Assembly: GCF_028877475.1 (NCBI RefSeq)
Contig: NZ_CP113527.1
Coordinates: forward strand, 2,349,501-2,413,500
Source of the DNA: Lysinibacillus irui
GTDB taxonomy: Bacteria; Bacillota; Bacilli; Bacillales_A; Planococcaceae
DNA: 64,000 nt
Reading direction: 5' to 3'
The position numbers and the translations under genes were made by a program. The first letter of the stretch is position 1; each line of letters starts with the position of its first letter. Below are positions 1-9,015 of the stretch, piece after piece. The notes beneath the pieces were generated by a model. It ran no database searches. It was not told the DNA's origin and was given only the letters and a program-made list of their open reading frames with translations.

Positions 1-2
1 GT

Positions 3-695
3 AGAGAATACATTAAACATGAAATTACTACAGTTTATATTGATGAAGTTAAGGGAATAATAGAAGTACGAGCAAGTTCAGCTGTTGCAAAGAAAATCAT
101 AGCTGGATTAGCTAAAATTGTAGATGAAGAATATGAATTCAAACAGTATGATTTCTTACAGAAGTATGGCGGAACTCTTGAGCCTTTAGCTGATGTTCTT
201 CAAGGAAGGCTTATTGATGCTACAGGAAGACCAGCAGGAATAATAAATTCATTTGAAGAAACACAAGGTAAATCCATTGTGAGAATACTTTCTGCAATTG
301 ATGAATACTATACTAATGGTGAATTATCAGCTCTTGAGCAAAACTTAAATAGCGAAGATATTACCAGCATTTTAGAAACAACACCTTTTTCTTTGTTACT
401 TTTAAGTGGTCTCGAAACAATTGGATTAGGTAGCATTAGAGAGTTAAGAGGCTTACCATTGTATAATTATTTAGAGCCTTATCTATCCAAACAAAAAGGA
501 TCAATACTATTTGAATATAGTGTTGGTGGAGTGGTACAAGAATATTCTATTCGAATTGGCGTAACTACAAAGACATTTAAGTTCAATGTATTTGCGTCTG
601 AACATGTATTGGATTATATTAGAGAAAAATTGATTCTGCGAGGTAAAAGTTGTGAGCAATTTAAAACCATGGGAAATTTCTCAAAAAATAGATAA
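3..695 (+). CDS. Unknown protein, 3' part of first gene of a three-gene operon
   Basis: The frame is open from the left edge, so the start lies outside the window; at least 230 residues are visible. I do not recognise the family. The visible part has no membrane segment or signal peptide. It reads as a soluble alpha/beta protein with a central helical stretch (SALEQNLNSEDITSILE) and a beta-rich end. It overlaps the next gene by 44 bp in another frame, which indicates translational coupling in a compact operon. The Met at 279 is only an internal codon, because the protein sequence continues smoothly upstream of it. Confidence 0.8.
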   Translation, partial: REYIKHEITTVYIDEVKGIIEVRASSAVAKKIIAGLAKIVDEEYEFKQYDFLQKYGGTLEPLADVLQGRLIDATGRPAGIINSFEETQGKSIVRILSAIDEYYTNGELSALEQNLNSEDITSILETTPFSLLLLSGLETIGLGSIRELRGLPLYNYLEPYLSKQKGSILFEYSVGGVVQEYSIRIGVTTKTFKFNVFASEHVLDYIREKLILRGKSCEQFKTMGNFSKNR

Positions 696-1041
696 TGCAC
701 TCGAGGCAATTGCTATAAGTAAAGTTGATAAATTTTACCATAGTTATATTGCAGAAATAACTGGCTTACCTCTTGGAGTAGTTATTGAGAAATTATCTGA
801 ATTAGAAAAACAAGAAGCGCTCGTTATAGAATTAGAATTCCACTGTGAGGAATGTAGTAGAAGTATTTTAACTGCCAATAAATATGAATTGGAAAATATG
901 GATTCACTTACTTGTAAGTATTGTGGGGCCGAAAATTGTTTTGATCCTTTAAACGCTATTCCAATCATTAAATTAAGTGAAGATTTCAAACAAAGTTTTT
1001 CCAAAAAAAAAATAATAACAAAATGGCTAATGTGGGGTTAA
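652..1041 (+). CDS. Small winged-helix plus zinc-ribbon protein
   Basis: 129 residues from a GTG start with GAGG about 9 bases upstream, inside the end of the preceding gene. Residues about 28-60 resemble a winged helix (IAEITGLP...EKLSELEKQEALV). They are followed by two CxxC pairs (CEEC and CKYC, about 22 residues apart) that should bind one zinc. This layout suggests a nucleic-acid-binding or adaptor protein. Its 3' end overlaps the next start by 19 bp, so the three genes are very probably made together. No named family was recognised and the function is inferred from the fold only. Confidence 0.75.
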   Translation: MSNLKPWEISQKIDNALEAIAISKVDKFYHSYIAEITGLPLGVVIEKLSELEKQEALVIELEFHCEECSRSILTANKYELENMDSLTCKYCGAENCFDPLNAIPIIKLSEDFKQSFSKKKIITKWLMWG

Positions 1042-1499
1042 GTAAACAAAATAAACCTGAGAGTTTAAGAGAAATTATAGATATTTTAGAAAAAGAAAAT
1101 TCTGGTCAATTATTAGATACAGTATCGAAACTCGGGCAAGTAACTATTATTTTAGGAGATGGTTATATGGGTGAATCTAGTAAATATGGTGGTTTAACTT
1201 TTGGAGAAAATAAAGGTAATATCACGATTGAAAACAACGGTACACTGAATCAAGGGATCTCTAGCCGATCTGATGATATTAGCGGTGCGTTAAAACAACT
1301 TCACGAAGATATTCAACGCCTATCAGGTGAACAACGTGAAATTGCAGAAGCGCATTTTGAACTACTTCAAACGCACATAAACAATGGAGATAAAGAGAAA
1401 GCTAAAAAACCATTAGAGAAATTAACTGCAATACTTGGTGTTATTACCTCTCTTGTAACTATTGCTTCTGCCTTAGGACTTGGAATCCCTTTAAAATAA
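1023..1499 (+). CDS. Small protein with C-terminal membrane segment, possible effector of the operon
   Basis: 158 residues. The first third is soluble. The middle has a glycine/asparagine-rich beta stretch (GGLTFGENKG, ITIENNGTLNQG). Then comes an amphipathic coiled helix (about 85-130) and a hydrophobic C-terminal helix (about 136-156, AILGVITSLVTIASALGLGI). No ribosome site precedes the ATG, which lies inside the previous gene, so expression probably depends on coupling. A soluble sensor-like body with a single membrane helix at the very end is common in membrane-attacking effectors of bacterial defence cassettes; that role here is inference. A clear terminator follows. Confidence 0.75.
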   Translation: MANVGLSKQNKPESLREIIDILEKENSGQLLDTVSKLGQVTIILGDGYMGESSKYGGLTFGENKGNITIENNGTLNQGISSRSDDISGALKQLHEDIQRLSGEQREIAEAHFELLQTHINNGDKEKAKKPLEKLTAILGVITSLVTIASALGLGIPLK

Positions 1500-1589
1500 T
1501 TCAGGTGTGTTGAATAACCGTTTTTATCCACCCCTCAATTAAAATGCTCTCATATCCTATAGAATTATAAACCTGGCGAACCAGCACTT

Positions 1590-1614
1590 CCCCAGTATTA
1601 AACTGGGGTTTTTT
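1590..1614 (+). terminator. Terminator of the first operon
   Basis: CCCCAGT and ACTGGGG form a 7-bp stem with a 5-base loop, followed by six T residues, about 90 bp after the last gene of the operon. Confidence 0.85.
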
Positions 1615-1808
1615 GATCATTTCCCACTTTAAAATTTACCTTCAATCGTTGTCATTGATATTAAATCCCTTTATCTATTAGTTTCGGGATAGCTTCTTTA
1701 GCATCGCCCCAAACTGAAATCGTATTTGGCTATCCCACCACTATTATTATTTCCCTCAGAGTCTTCGGTAAAGATTTTTAAAAAACAACTACCCTTAATC
1801 CATTACTG

Positions 1809-2129
1809 AGCTGTAACATCGCTGCTACAAATTTCGAATCACGCGATGCGGCGAAACCTTCAAAGAAAAAAGTACCTGCATCACCACAAAAACGTGAACG
1901 AAAATCAAAAGAAGAATGGGAGGATTGGCTTACGAAACAAGCAGAAATCAAAGCCAATCAGTCGACTTATGAAAAAGAAATCATGCATCAACTCGATACT
2001 CCACTGAAGACACTGTGGCAAGATGCGCCAATCGAACCAAATTGGGGCATCAAAAAGAACAGTGACGGCAAAAATACGTTTTGGTTTGGCTTTAAAGGGC
2101 ATCTCGCAGTGACAACCAAGAGCCAATAA
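1809..2129 (+). pseudogene. IS1182-type transposase remnant
   Basis: The plus frame carries a transposase-like central segment: a charged coil (KEEWEDWLTKQAEIKA) and then WGIKKNSDGKN, FWFGFKGHLAV and TKSQ before a TAA. This WGIKxNxxGKNxFWFGYKxHLAV pattern is typical of IS1182/DDE transposases just before the catalytic Asp region. The DNA-binding N-terminus, the DDE residues and the terminal repeats are missing, so it is a dead fragment of a once larger insertion. The neighbouring 1615-1808 bases show nothing else recognisable. Confidence 0.75.
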
Positions 2130-2208
2130 GTTTAAGGCTATTTCTCAGTCTTTTATTGTACTATCTGAAAAAGCTATCTACCCCTAAATTTTATGGCCTG
2201 AAACAGCT

Positions 2209-2658
2209 TCAATCCTTCATTAAGGATCCTCCAGTAGTAAATAGATGTTCATCATCAACGGTTTCCATATAGCCTCTTAATTTAATTTCAGGATGATCTA
2301 TACCAAACAAAGTTTTATCACCCAAGCCTTCAAATGGCATAAAAACAGTCAATGTAATTTTTTCCCCTGGTTGAATATTTAATTTATTTCCAGTCGCTTC
2401 AACATGATATTCATTCCCTTTATAGCCACTTTCACCGTGTTTAATAGGAAAAGAAACATACACATTATTTTGCTTTATAGTATAATCACTGCCATTCACC
2501 AATTGGATAGTATAGGATATTCCTTCTTGAAGGGTTTCCTTTTCTAGTAATTCTAGCTTTACTTTTTTTACATCATCTACAGTAAACTTTTTTTCGCTTG
2601 TGCATCCTGCTAATACGATCAATATTAGCAAAAAAGAAAATAATAATTTGAATTTCAA
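2209..2658 (-). CDS. Small lipoprotein, unknown function
   Basis: About 149 residues with a lipoprotein signal: basic N-terminus, hydrophobic run FSFLLILIVLAG and the lipobox LAGC, so the Cys is lipidated and the protein sits on the outer face of the membrane. I prefer the TTG at 2658 over the GTG at 2673, because the GTG lies within GAGGGGA, which is then a good ribosome site about 6 bases before the TTG. The mature part is beta-rich (VNGSDYTIKQNNVYVSF, GEKITLTVFMPFEG), like an extracellular immunoglobulin-like fold. The function is unknown. Confidence 0.8.
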   Translation of the reverse strand: MKFKLLFSFLLILIVLAGCTSEKKFTVDDVKKVKLELLEKETLQEGISYTIQLVNGSDYTIKQNNVYVSFPIKHGESGYKGNEYHVEATGNKLNIQPGEKITLTVFMPFEGLGDKTLFGIDHPEIKLRGYMETVDDEHLFTTGGSLMKD

Positions 2659-2731
2659 GTACTTTCCCCTCACTTACCATTATTGTTTAATATTAACACA
2701 CATTTATTGTAAGTGAAGAGGCATTGTATAT

Positions 2732-3763
2732 CTACAGCCTCGAGGTTTTTTGGATATTATTATTTAAATCTACCATAATAGAATCTCCAAAACTGCGAAC
2801 ATCTGCCAAGTAATCATACCCCTCTGGAGAGCCAAAACTATTAAAAGCCCTAACTGCCACGATTTTTTCACTTGGAATGACAAGCAGTGTGACGGTAGTG
2901 TATCCCAAAATTTGAAATGCTCCATTTGGTACAAGTGCTCCTATTTCTGAACGCTTGGCCATCGACCCTTTTACATACCAGAAGAAGCCGTTTTCTGGAA
3001 GGTCAGGATTGGAGAATGCAGGACTATGTATCGTTGTGGCTAATTTTAAAATATCCGGAGGAATCATTTGTTTGCCATTCAAATTCCCTTCATTTAGGTG
3101 AAGTAACCCCCATTTTGCGAATTCTCTTGCGGAGGCATACATATTCATTTGACTGCCATCCAAATTTGAAGAAGCTGACCAAAAACGGTCATTCGGTTGC
3201 CGAATCACTTCAACAAAGGTGTCATCAAATGTATGATACCAATTCGTTTCGGAAAAATGTAAAGGTTTGAATACCTCTTCATTGACAATATCAGCAATCG
3301 TTCGCTTTGTGGAGAATTTTACAATGTCGGATAGTAACTCTATATTTCTACCCCGATAAGCCCAGCTCGTACCTGGAGCAAACGTCTGAACATCCTCCCC
3401 ATCTATATATTCAAGACCATGTGAATGCGTTACTAAATGACGTATCGTAATACCATTGTATACATCCTTTTGGCGGTCGGGTAATAAATACAAAGATATC
3501 TCATCATCCAATGACTGAATATACCCATGATAGATGGCATAGGCAACCGCAAACGCAATATAGCTTTTACGGCATGAGGCAAGATGAAATTTGGTATCTG
3601 CTTGGATAGAACGTGCATTTTCTTGATTTGAATGCTTCCCCCAATATTGCTCGACTTGTAATTCATTATTATGGAATAAAACGAGAGCTGCTCCTGTACA
3701 ATGAAGTGTTTGAAAAGTATTTTCTACTGATTTTTTCACATGATCAAATGATTGAGCTAACAC
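2732..3763 (-). CDS. Beta-lactamase-family serine hydrolase
   Basis: 343 residues of the class C beta-lactamase/penicillin-binding-like fold. The nucleophile motif SxxK is S63-C-R-K66 in LASCRKSYIAF. The second motif is Y136 in SWAYRGRN, and IRHLVTHSHGLEY is the usual HLLTHxSG segment. Such enzymes are esterases, D-amino peptidases or peptidoglycan hydrolases more often than true beta-lactamases. There is no signal peptide, so it is probably cytoplasmic. It lies 91 bp downstream of an SDR gene on the same strand and may be co-transcribed with it. Substrate unknown. Confidence 0.88.
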   Translation of the reverse strand: MLAQSFDHVKKSVENTFQTLHCTGAALVLFHNNELQVEQYWGKHSNQENARSIQADTKFHLASCRKSYIAFAVAYAIYHGYIQSLDDEISLYLLPDRQKDVYNGITIRHLVTHSHGLEYIDGEDVQTFAPGTSWAYRGRNIELLSDIVKFSTKRTIADIVNEEVFKPLHFSETNWYHTFDDTFVEVIRQPNDRFWSASSNLDGSQMNMYASAREFAKWGLLHLNEGNLNGKQMIPPDILKLATTIHSPAFSNPDLPENGFFWYVKGSMAKRSEIGALVPNGAFQILGYTTVTLLVIPSEKIVAVRAFNSFGSPEGYDYLADVRSFGDSIMVDLNNNIQKTSRL

Positions 3764-3854
3764 TGAAAACTCCTCCTTTTGTAGTTCGCAAGATTTCTAT
3801 ATGCCTTTTATACATCTTTTGCAAGGGCTCGCTCATCTTGTTCAATTCTCTCGT

Positions 3855-4604
3855 CTACCCTCGTAGAAAGCCTCCTTCTGAATGGATGATTTGTCCTGTC
3901 ATCCATTGAGCTTCCTCACTCGCAAGAAAACTAATTACTCTTGCGACATCTTCAGGTGATCCAATACGTCCCATCGGAAACTTTGGTAACAGGTACTTTC
4001 TAATTTCATCATTCATCCACGTCGAGTCGGTTGGCCCTGGATTCACTGCATTGACCGTAATTCCTATTGGAGCTAACTCTTGCGCTAATGTTCGTGTGAA
4101 AGCTGATATGGCTCCTTTTGTTGCTGCATAGGCTAGCTCTCCCACCATAGGACCTAACTCTTGTCCTGATGTCATATTTATAATTCGACCAGACGTGAAA
4201 TGGGCTTTTTGAAAAAGACGAGCAAATTCAACACAAAGAAGAAATGTTGATCGCATATTTACAGCGTAATGTTGGTCAAGCGTCTGGGCATCTAACTGTA
4301 CATAGCCATCCTGTGTGGAATGGGCTGCATTATTAATTAAAATGGAAGGGACGCCTAGTTTTTCTTCGACCGTCTGAAGAATCGTTTGTGCTGCTTGGGT
4401 CTCTGATAAATCAATTGTCATTTCTTCACACATGATCCCCATACTGAGAAGTTCATCTTTAAATTCACCAATCCAATTATGATCAGCATGCCAGTGCGTG
4501 AAAAAAATATGTACACCATCAGCAGCTAACCTTCTACAAATGGCTGTTCCAATATCTCGTGGATGGCTCGCACCTGTAATGACTGCAATTTTGTTTTTAC
4601 TCAT
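3855..4604 (-). CDS. SDR-family NAD(P)-dependent oxidoreductase
   Basis: 249 residues, the usual length for a classical short-chain dehydrogenase/reductase. The cofactor motif is TGASHPRDIGTAIC (from residue 10) with an atypical insertion between the glycines. NNAAHS is the NNAG equivalent. The catalytic residues are S146 (MTSGQ), Y159 and K163 in YAATK. PGPTDSTWM follows as in 3-oxoacyl-ACP-reductase-like members. GGAGGGG lies just upstream of the ATG. Substrate unknown; a pairing with the downstream serine hydrolase is possible. Confidence 0.9.
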   Translation of the reverse strand: MSKNKIAVITGASHPRDIGTAICRRLAADGVHIFFTHWHADHNWIGEFKDELLSMGIMCEEMTIDLSETQAAQTILQTVEEKLGVPSILINNAAHSTQDGYVQLDAQTLDQHYAVNMRSTFLLCVEFARLFQKAHFTSGRIINMTSGQELGPMVGELAYAATKGAISAFTRTLAQELAPIGITVNAVNPGPTDSTWMNDEIRKYLLPKFPMGRIGSPEDVARVISFLASEEAQWMTGQIIHSEGGFLRG

Positions 4605-4650
4605 ATTTCCCCTCCATTTTTTAAGAATTATTTAACCATCACGTTTAAGC

Positions 4651-4682
4651 AAAAAAAGGAGCAAAACCACAATGGTCTGCTC
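4651..4682 (-). terminator. Terminator of the 4713-5366 gene
   Basis: Read on the minus strand, GAGCA-g-ACCA-ttg-TGGT-tt-TGCTC forms a stem-loop followed by C and seven T residues. Confidence 0.75.
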
Positions 4683-4712
4683 AGCCTTTGAAAATAAGTG
4701 CTCGACTAATTG

Positions 4713-5366
4713 CTAATGAATAGCAATCTTATTTTGTACTTCAATTTGAAATGCCTGTACATCAAATCGATGCTGTCGAATTATATCTTCCGCTAACTGT
4801 TGAGCTTTCTTTTGCATCCCTGCATTTTTATCTTCCGTTAAATTAATCATTACTTGAATAGATTCTGAGGTAATGCTGTGCTCGACACTAAAGTCACCAT
4901 AGTTTTGATCAATCATCGTTTCAAATAGATTAGCCATAACGTCATTATAGCTAAGTCGAGTCGATTCTGTTGCTGCCGGTTCATAAAGGTCCTTCAATGT
5001 CAGCTGAAAAGAGATTGGATTTAAATCATTTTTCTGGATACAATTTAACATAATCTCCTCCATTTTCTTCTTCGCCACTATGTCCATCTCTTCCGGTAAG
5101 GACACTAGCAGTTCAATCTTTCCGCTGGGCAGAACACCATAGTCTAATTGAAAGCTAAAAGATTCTTTACAAAGGGCATTAAAAATATCACTAATTAAAA
5201 AATGATATTGTTGAATATAACTTAATAATTCATTATTACTAGTTCGTGACATAGTAATAGTTGATTTTTCAACATATTGAATAGGTGCATTTGCTAACAA
5301 AACAAATGCACTACAAACAATAAATGCAAGTAGAAACCATAAAGAAAATATTCTATTAATAAACAT
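4713..5366 (-). CDS. Membrane-anchored or secreted protein of unknown function
   Basis: 217 residues. The N-terminus has a hydrophobic segment (RIFSLWFLLAFIVCSAFVLL) that acts as a signal anchor or signal peptide. The rest is soluble, with two similar-looking beta/alpha stretches (IELLVSLPEEMDIVAKKKME and IQVMINLTEDKNAGMQKKAQ) that may be an internal duplication. I do not recognise the family. It is a single gene closed by the terminator at 4651-4682 and separated by 46 bp from an acetyltransferase upstream. Confidence 0.75.
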   Translation of the reverse strand: MFINRIFSLWFLLAFIVCSAFVLLANAPIQYVEKSTITMSRTSNNELLSYIQQYHFLISDIFNALCKESFSFQLDYGVLPSGKIELLVSLPEEMDIVAKKKMEEIMLNCIQKNDLNPISFQLTLKDLYEPAATESTRLSYNDVMANLFETMIDQNYGDFSVEHSITSESIQVMINLTEDKNAGMQKKAQQLAEDIIRQHRFDVQAFQIEVQNKIAIH

Positions 5367-5412
5367 CTATAGCCCCCTTATTCGGGACTATATGCAAATT
5401 CTCTAAAGTTAA

Positions 5413-5886
5413 TTACGGTAGGATCTTATAAAACAACACACGGTCTTGATTTTCACCGCCATAATTACTATGAATGGAGATAGCATCCACTGTCTTGTCA
5501 CCTTTTTCCATTCTAAACCCCATATTAGTATGGAAGGCAATGGACACTTCATTAATAGGAGACGTTACACATTTGACAATATTTCGATGATATTGCTTTA
5601 CCACATGAAAGAAAACATCATACAGTCTTTTGGCAATATTCTGTTTTCTGTAATCAGGATGGACTCCAACAAAGTGGATAAACGCTTCATTTGAGTTGGA
5701 TTGCGATAAAAAGCCGACTAGAAAACCAATAATTTCGCCATCCTTTTCCATAATGAGGCTCGTATTCGTAAAATGATCGAAAAATAATTTAGGTAGTTTA
5801 TCTGACATATTCCTTCCGCCCCACCAGTCATTAATTAACGGGGATAAAGTATAGTAATCTGAACTTTGTAAGCTACGAATATTCAT
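5413..5886 (-). CDS. GNAT-family N-acetyltransferase
   Basis: About 157 residues of the GNAT fold. The acetyl-CoA loop is seen in VHPDYRKQNIAKRLYDVFF (Q/RxxGxG/A type). The preceding beta strand is IHFVGV and the late strand is VSIAFHTNMGFRME. The ATG at 5886 is chosen because AAGGAGG lies 6 bases upstream; the longer frame starting at 5907 has no such site. The substrate cannot be told; the closest general class is the amino-acid or small-amine acetyltransferases common in Bacillaceae. Confidence 0.85.
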   Translation of the reverse strand: MNIRSLQSSDYYTLSPLINDWWGGRNMSDKLPKLFFDHFTNTSLIMEKDGEIIGFLVGFLSQSNSNEAFIHFVGVHPDYRKQNIAKRLYDVFFHVVKQYHRNIVKCVTSPINEVSIAFHTNMGFRMEKGDKTVDAISIHSNYGGENQDRVLFYKILP

Positions 5887-5926
5887 AGAAAACCTCCTTA
5901 TTTTCAATTCTTACATGATATTTTGG

Positions 5927-6175
5927 CTATGGTTCTGAAGGGGCGAACGTTTGCACCGCTACCACAATTAAATAAATGGTGACAATCACCATACCAAACA
6001 CACTACCAATGCGTATTAATTTAATTTGCAATTCGGAAACCTCTGGCGTCTCTTTGTAGCGCCAGCGCTCAAAAAATAAAAAGCTTTCCACTGGATCATA
6101 CAAACTCCATATACAGTAGCCATATACCGGTATGGATAAAACAATACTGATGAATAACAACTCTATACCCTCCAT
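5927..6175 (-). CDS. Small membrane protein, DUF6199-like
   Basis: 82 residues with two hydrophobic helices (about 3-24 and 55-74) joined by a charged loop containing FFERWRYKETPEVSELQIK. The W-x-K-x-x-E-x-S-E loop resembles the DUF6199 group of small Firmicute membrane proteins; that match is from memory and tentative. It ends 40 bp before the acetyltransferase start on the same strand and could be co-transcribed with it. Confidence 0.65.
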   Translation of the reverse strand: MEGIELLFISIVLSIPVYGYCIWSLYDPVESFLFFERWRYKETPEVSELQIKLIRIGSVFGMVIVTIYLIVVAVQTFAPSEP

Positions 6176-6236
6176 CTAGGATGTTTAATCCTATTATTAT
6201 TTTACCCTACCATTTATTTCAATTTCAATAATTCGA

Positions 6237-7712
6237 TCAAGCCTTAGCTATGACTAATGACTTTAACGTCTCACTTAACGTCTGAATGCGGTTTGTTGAA
6301 TCTGTCATCTTCACTAATAGCTGATTTTCTTCTTCCACAGAATGCAATATGTCAACCGTAGACGTTGCATTTTGCTCGGTCATTTTATTTAGCTTTTCAA
6401 TTTGCTTTTGAATTGACTCGAATTGTCTGATGGCATTGCTTAATTCATTCATTCCTCTAGTTAAATCTGTATTTGTTTGCGTAAATGAATCCTTTAAAAC
6501 ATTGAAGAAATGACTAACATCTCGTAACAGTTGTTCCCCGTACTGAAGCGCTTTTTCACCGTCTTCGGAACGCTGATGTGCCTCCGTTGATTTTTCAAAC
6601 AAGGTTTTCGTTACATTGGTAATGCTTACAGTAATAGCGGCGCTTTCTTCTGCTAGCTTACGCACCTCATCTGCAACAATGGCAAATCCTTTCCCATGTT
6701 CCCCTGCTCTAGCCGCTTCAATGGCTGCATTAAGTGCCAATAAATTCGTCTGCTGAGCAATATGTGTGATGCCCTTTAACAAGCTATCCACTGTTTGCAA
6801 ACTATGCTGAAGCTCGTTTACCGTTTCCGCCGTTGAGCTCATCGCGTGACTCATCACACTCATTTGTGTCATCGCATCCTGCATTTTGTCCCACCCAGCC
6901 AATACTTCTTGCTGAAGCTGAGTAGAGCTTGCCACTGTATCCTTCGAGATGGTCAATGTTTCATTAACAAAGTGAACCGAATCGCCCATGGTGCCATGAA
7001 TCATTTGTAAACTAGATGACTCTTGCTGGATACTGGCAGAAATATCTTCTGTGGCGATTAATATTTGTTTACTTGAACCTGAAATCCTTTGCATTGTTTG
7101 TTGGAACTGTGTCACATGCTCGTCCAGAGCCTGACTACTTTTTTCAATTTCTTGAAAGGTCATTTGTAATTGATTGTAGGATGCTTGCATCTCATTTTGC
7201 TGAATTTCTGCATGTTCAATCAGCTCATTGCCCCATTTTGCAATTAAATAAAAGGCAATAATCACTCCATTCAAAATCGCCAAAAGTGTCACAAAAACAA
7301 CGATATCATCAAATGGCCCCAGTAAAGATGGTGAGTTAACCATATATAATATGAAAAAACTGATGTTTGTTAAGATCCCAAAGAATACGATTAATTCCTT
7401 TTTAAAATACAGGGCAATAATAGCCACCGTACAAAGCAAAATATAATGTTTGTTTAATGAAAAGCTATCAAGCAAAAATAAGGTAAAGACAACACTAGAC
7501 GGAATTAAGCCAAAAATAAAGCCTTTAATATAGGTTTTGATTGGCAATAAATAGTTACATACTGCCAACGTGATGACGGCTAGTCCAACAAATAAAAATA
7601 ATATGCCTTTCGATAGGATTAGAGGTCCACAAATTAAAATAGCTAAGATTGAAATAATAGCTAAATTTACACGGTGGACCTTTCGCGTGTCGTAACGAAT
7701 TTTATGCTCCAT
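6237..7712 (-). CDS. Methyl-accepting chemotaxis protein
   Basis: 491 residues. The N-terminal 155 residues carry about six hydrophobic segments with short loops, and there is no extracellular sensing domain and no HAMP, so the sensor is the membrane domain itself. Residues about 165-490 are the cytoplasmic coiled-coil signalling domain. The conserved hairpin tip (318-357; key pieces [36 protein letters not shown]) contacts CheA/CheW. Gln/Glu pairs nearby are possible methylation sites. It acts as a transmembrane receptor steering motility; the ligand is unknown. It is transcribed alone. Confidence 0.92.
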   Translation of the reverse strand: MEHKIRYDTRKVHRVNLAIISILAILICGPLILSKGILFLFVGLAVITLAVCNYLLPIKTYIKGFIFGLIPSSVVFTLFLLDSFSLNKHYILLCTVAIIALYFKKELIVFFGILTNISFFILYMVNSPSLLGPFDDIVVFVTLLAILNGVIIAFYLIAKWGNELIEHAEIQQNEMQASYNQLQMTFQEIEKSSQALDEHVTQFQQTMQRISGSSKQILIATEDISASIQQESSSLQMIHGTMGDSVHFVNETLTISKDTVASSTQLQQEVLAGWDKMQDAMTQMSVMSHAMSSTAETVNELQHSLQTVDSLLKGITHIAQQTNLLALNAAIEAARAGEHGKGFAIVADEVRKLAEESAAITVSITNVTKTLFEKSTEAHQRSEDGEKALQYGEQLLRDVSHFFNVLKDSFTQTNTDLTRGMNELSNAIRQFESIQKQIEKLNKMTEQNATSTVDILHSVEEENQLLVKMTDSTNRIQTLSETLKSLVIAKA

Positions 7713-7849
7713 TGTAATCCCCCTAAAAAATGAATGGACATTCAGTTTAATTTTCTATTATTATATAGTATAACTACTGCTTTTTGTAGCTAAATATTGT
7801 ATATTGAAGCATATTTTATACATCTTTGAAATTAAAGGAGGAAAATGAA

Positions 7850-8812
7850 TTGAGTAGAGTTCAACAAATTGCATCAAATTTTTATTGTATTGATACACAT
7901 GATTTAAATCGGGAACAACGAACGAGCTCCTATTTATTAATCGACGAAAAAATTACTCTAATTGAAACTTCTGCAAGCCCATCCGTTCCTTACATAATGG
8001 AAGGATTAAAGGAGTTAAATATTGCATTAGAGGATATTCACTATGTCATCGTGACACATATTCATTTAGACCATGCAGGAGGAGCAGGGTTATTTTTGCA
8101 AAGCTGTCCTAATGCAAAATTAGTTGTCCATCCACGAGGGGCAGCTCACATGATTGACCCAAGCAGACTTATTTTCAGTGCAAAAGGAGTCTATGGAGCT
8201 GAATTTGATCGCCTCTTTGATCCGATTGTGCCAATTGATGCTGCACGAATTATTGAAGTAAGTCACGAGCAACGTCTAGATTTAGGCCAACACCATTTAA
8301 CGTTCTATCATACAGAAGGCCATGCGAAACATCATGTATCTATGCTCTATTCCGCTACCAATGGTCTTTTTGTAGGGGATACAACCGGGGTTCGTTATCC
8401 TGAAATGGATGGAGAAGCAATTGATTTAATTATTCCATCCACTTCGCCTAACCAATACAACCCAGAAACAATGGAGCAATCCATTCAGTTGTACGAAAAA
8501 CTTCAAGCAGCTGAGTTATATTTTGGCCATTATGGTGCCTATAAAAATCCAGCTGAAGCTTATCGCCAAGTACGCTATTGGACACCCCTCTTTTTAGCAG
8601 AAGGTAAAAAAGCCCAAGCTGCATCAAGCGACTTCCAGGAGCAAGTCCACTATTTAGATGCTCGCTTAAAGGAGCTTTTATTCAGCTATTTACAGGAAAA
8701 CGGCATTCCAACAGATCATCCAGTCTATCAAACGATTCCTTTCGATACCATTGTGTCGTCAATGGGAATTCTAGATTACTTAGAAAAAGTCAATGCACAA
8801 GTGCCTCTATAA
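7850..8812 (+). CDS. MBL-fold metallo-hydrolase
   Basis: About 320 residues. The signature HIHLDHAGG gives H70, H72, D74 and H75. Further metal ligands are probably in HTEGHAKHH, FVGDTTG and YFGHYGAY. This is a metallo-beta-lactamase-fold hydrolase binding two metal ions; close relatives are lactonase or glyoxalase-like enzymes of unknown substrate. The TTG at 7850 is the best start because AAAGGAGG lies 7 bases upstream; the in-frame TTG at 7826 has no ribosome site. It ends at a strong terminator, so it is probably monocistronic. Confidence 0.88.
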   Translation: MSRVQQIASNFYCIDTHDLNREQRTSSYLLIDEKITLIETSASPSVPYIMEGLKELNIALEDIHYVIVTHIHLDHAGGAGLFLQSCPNAKLVVHPRGAAHMIDPSRLIFSAKGVYGAEFDRLFDPIVPIDAARIIEVSHEQRLDLGQHHLTFYHTEGHAKHHVSMLYSATNGLFVGDTTGVRYPEMDGEAIDLIIPSTSPNQYNPETMEQSIQLYEKLQAAELYFGHYGAYKNPAEAYRQVRYWTPLFLAEGKKAQAASSDFQEQVHYLDARLKELLFSYLQENGIPTDHPVYQTIPFDTIVSSMGILDYLEKVNAQVPL

Positions 8813-8816
8813 CAGT

Positions 8817-8855
8817 AAAAAGAGATGTCTCCATGATGAGGAGACACCTCTTTTT
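8817..8855 (+). terminator. Terminator of the MBL hydrolase gene
   Basis: AAAAAGAG and CTCTTTTT flank GTCTCC...GGAGAC, which gives a long stem ending in a T-run. Confidence 0.85.
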
Positions 8856-9015
8856 AAAAGGAACGTAAAGTTTCTCCTTTGAATTTTGATGCTTTTGACT
8901 TTGATGGATACGCTTCTATTTGGGACTGAGGTTGATCATCCTATTGATTGAAGCGCTCCTTCTTGAGTCAAAAGCGCTTGACATTGTGATTGGAGTATTC
9001 CCATTGCAGGCTTAA

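Noticed and set aside
1905-2126. Minus-strand 73-residue protein
   Set aside because: It is the antisense of the transposase remnant, which has clear family motifs on the plus strand.
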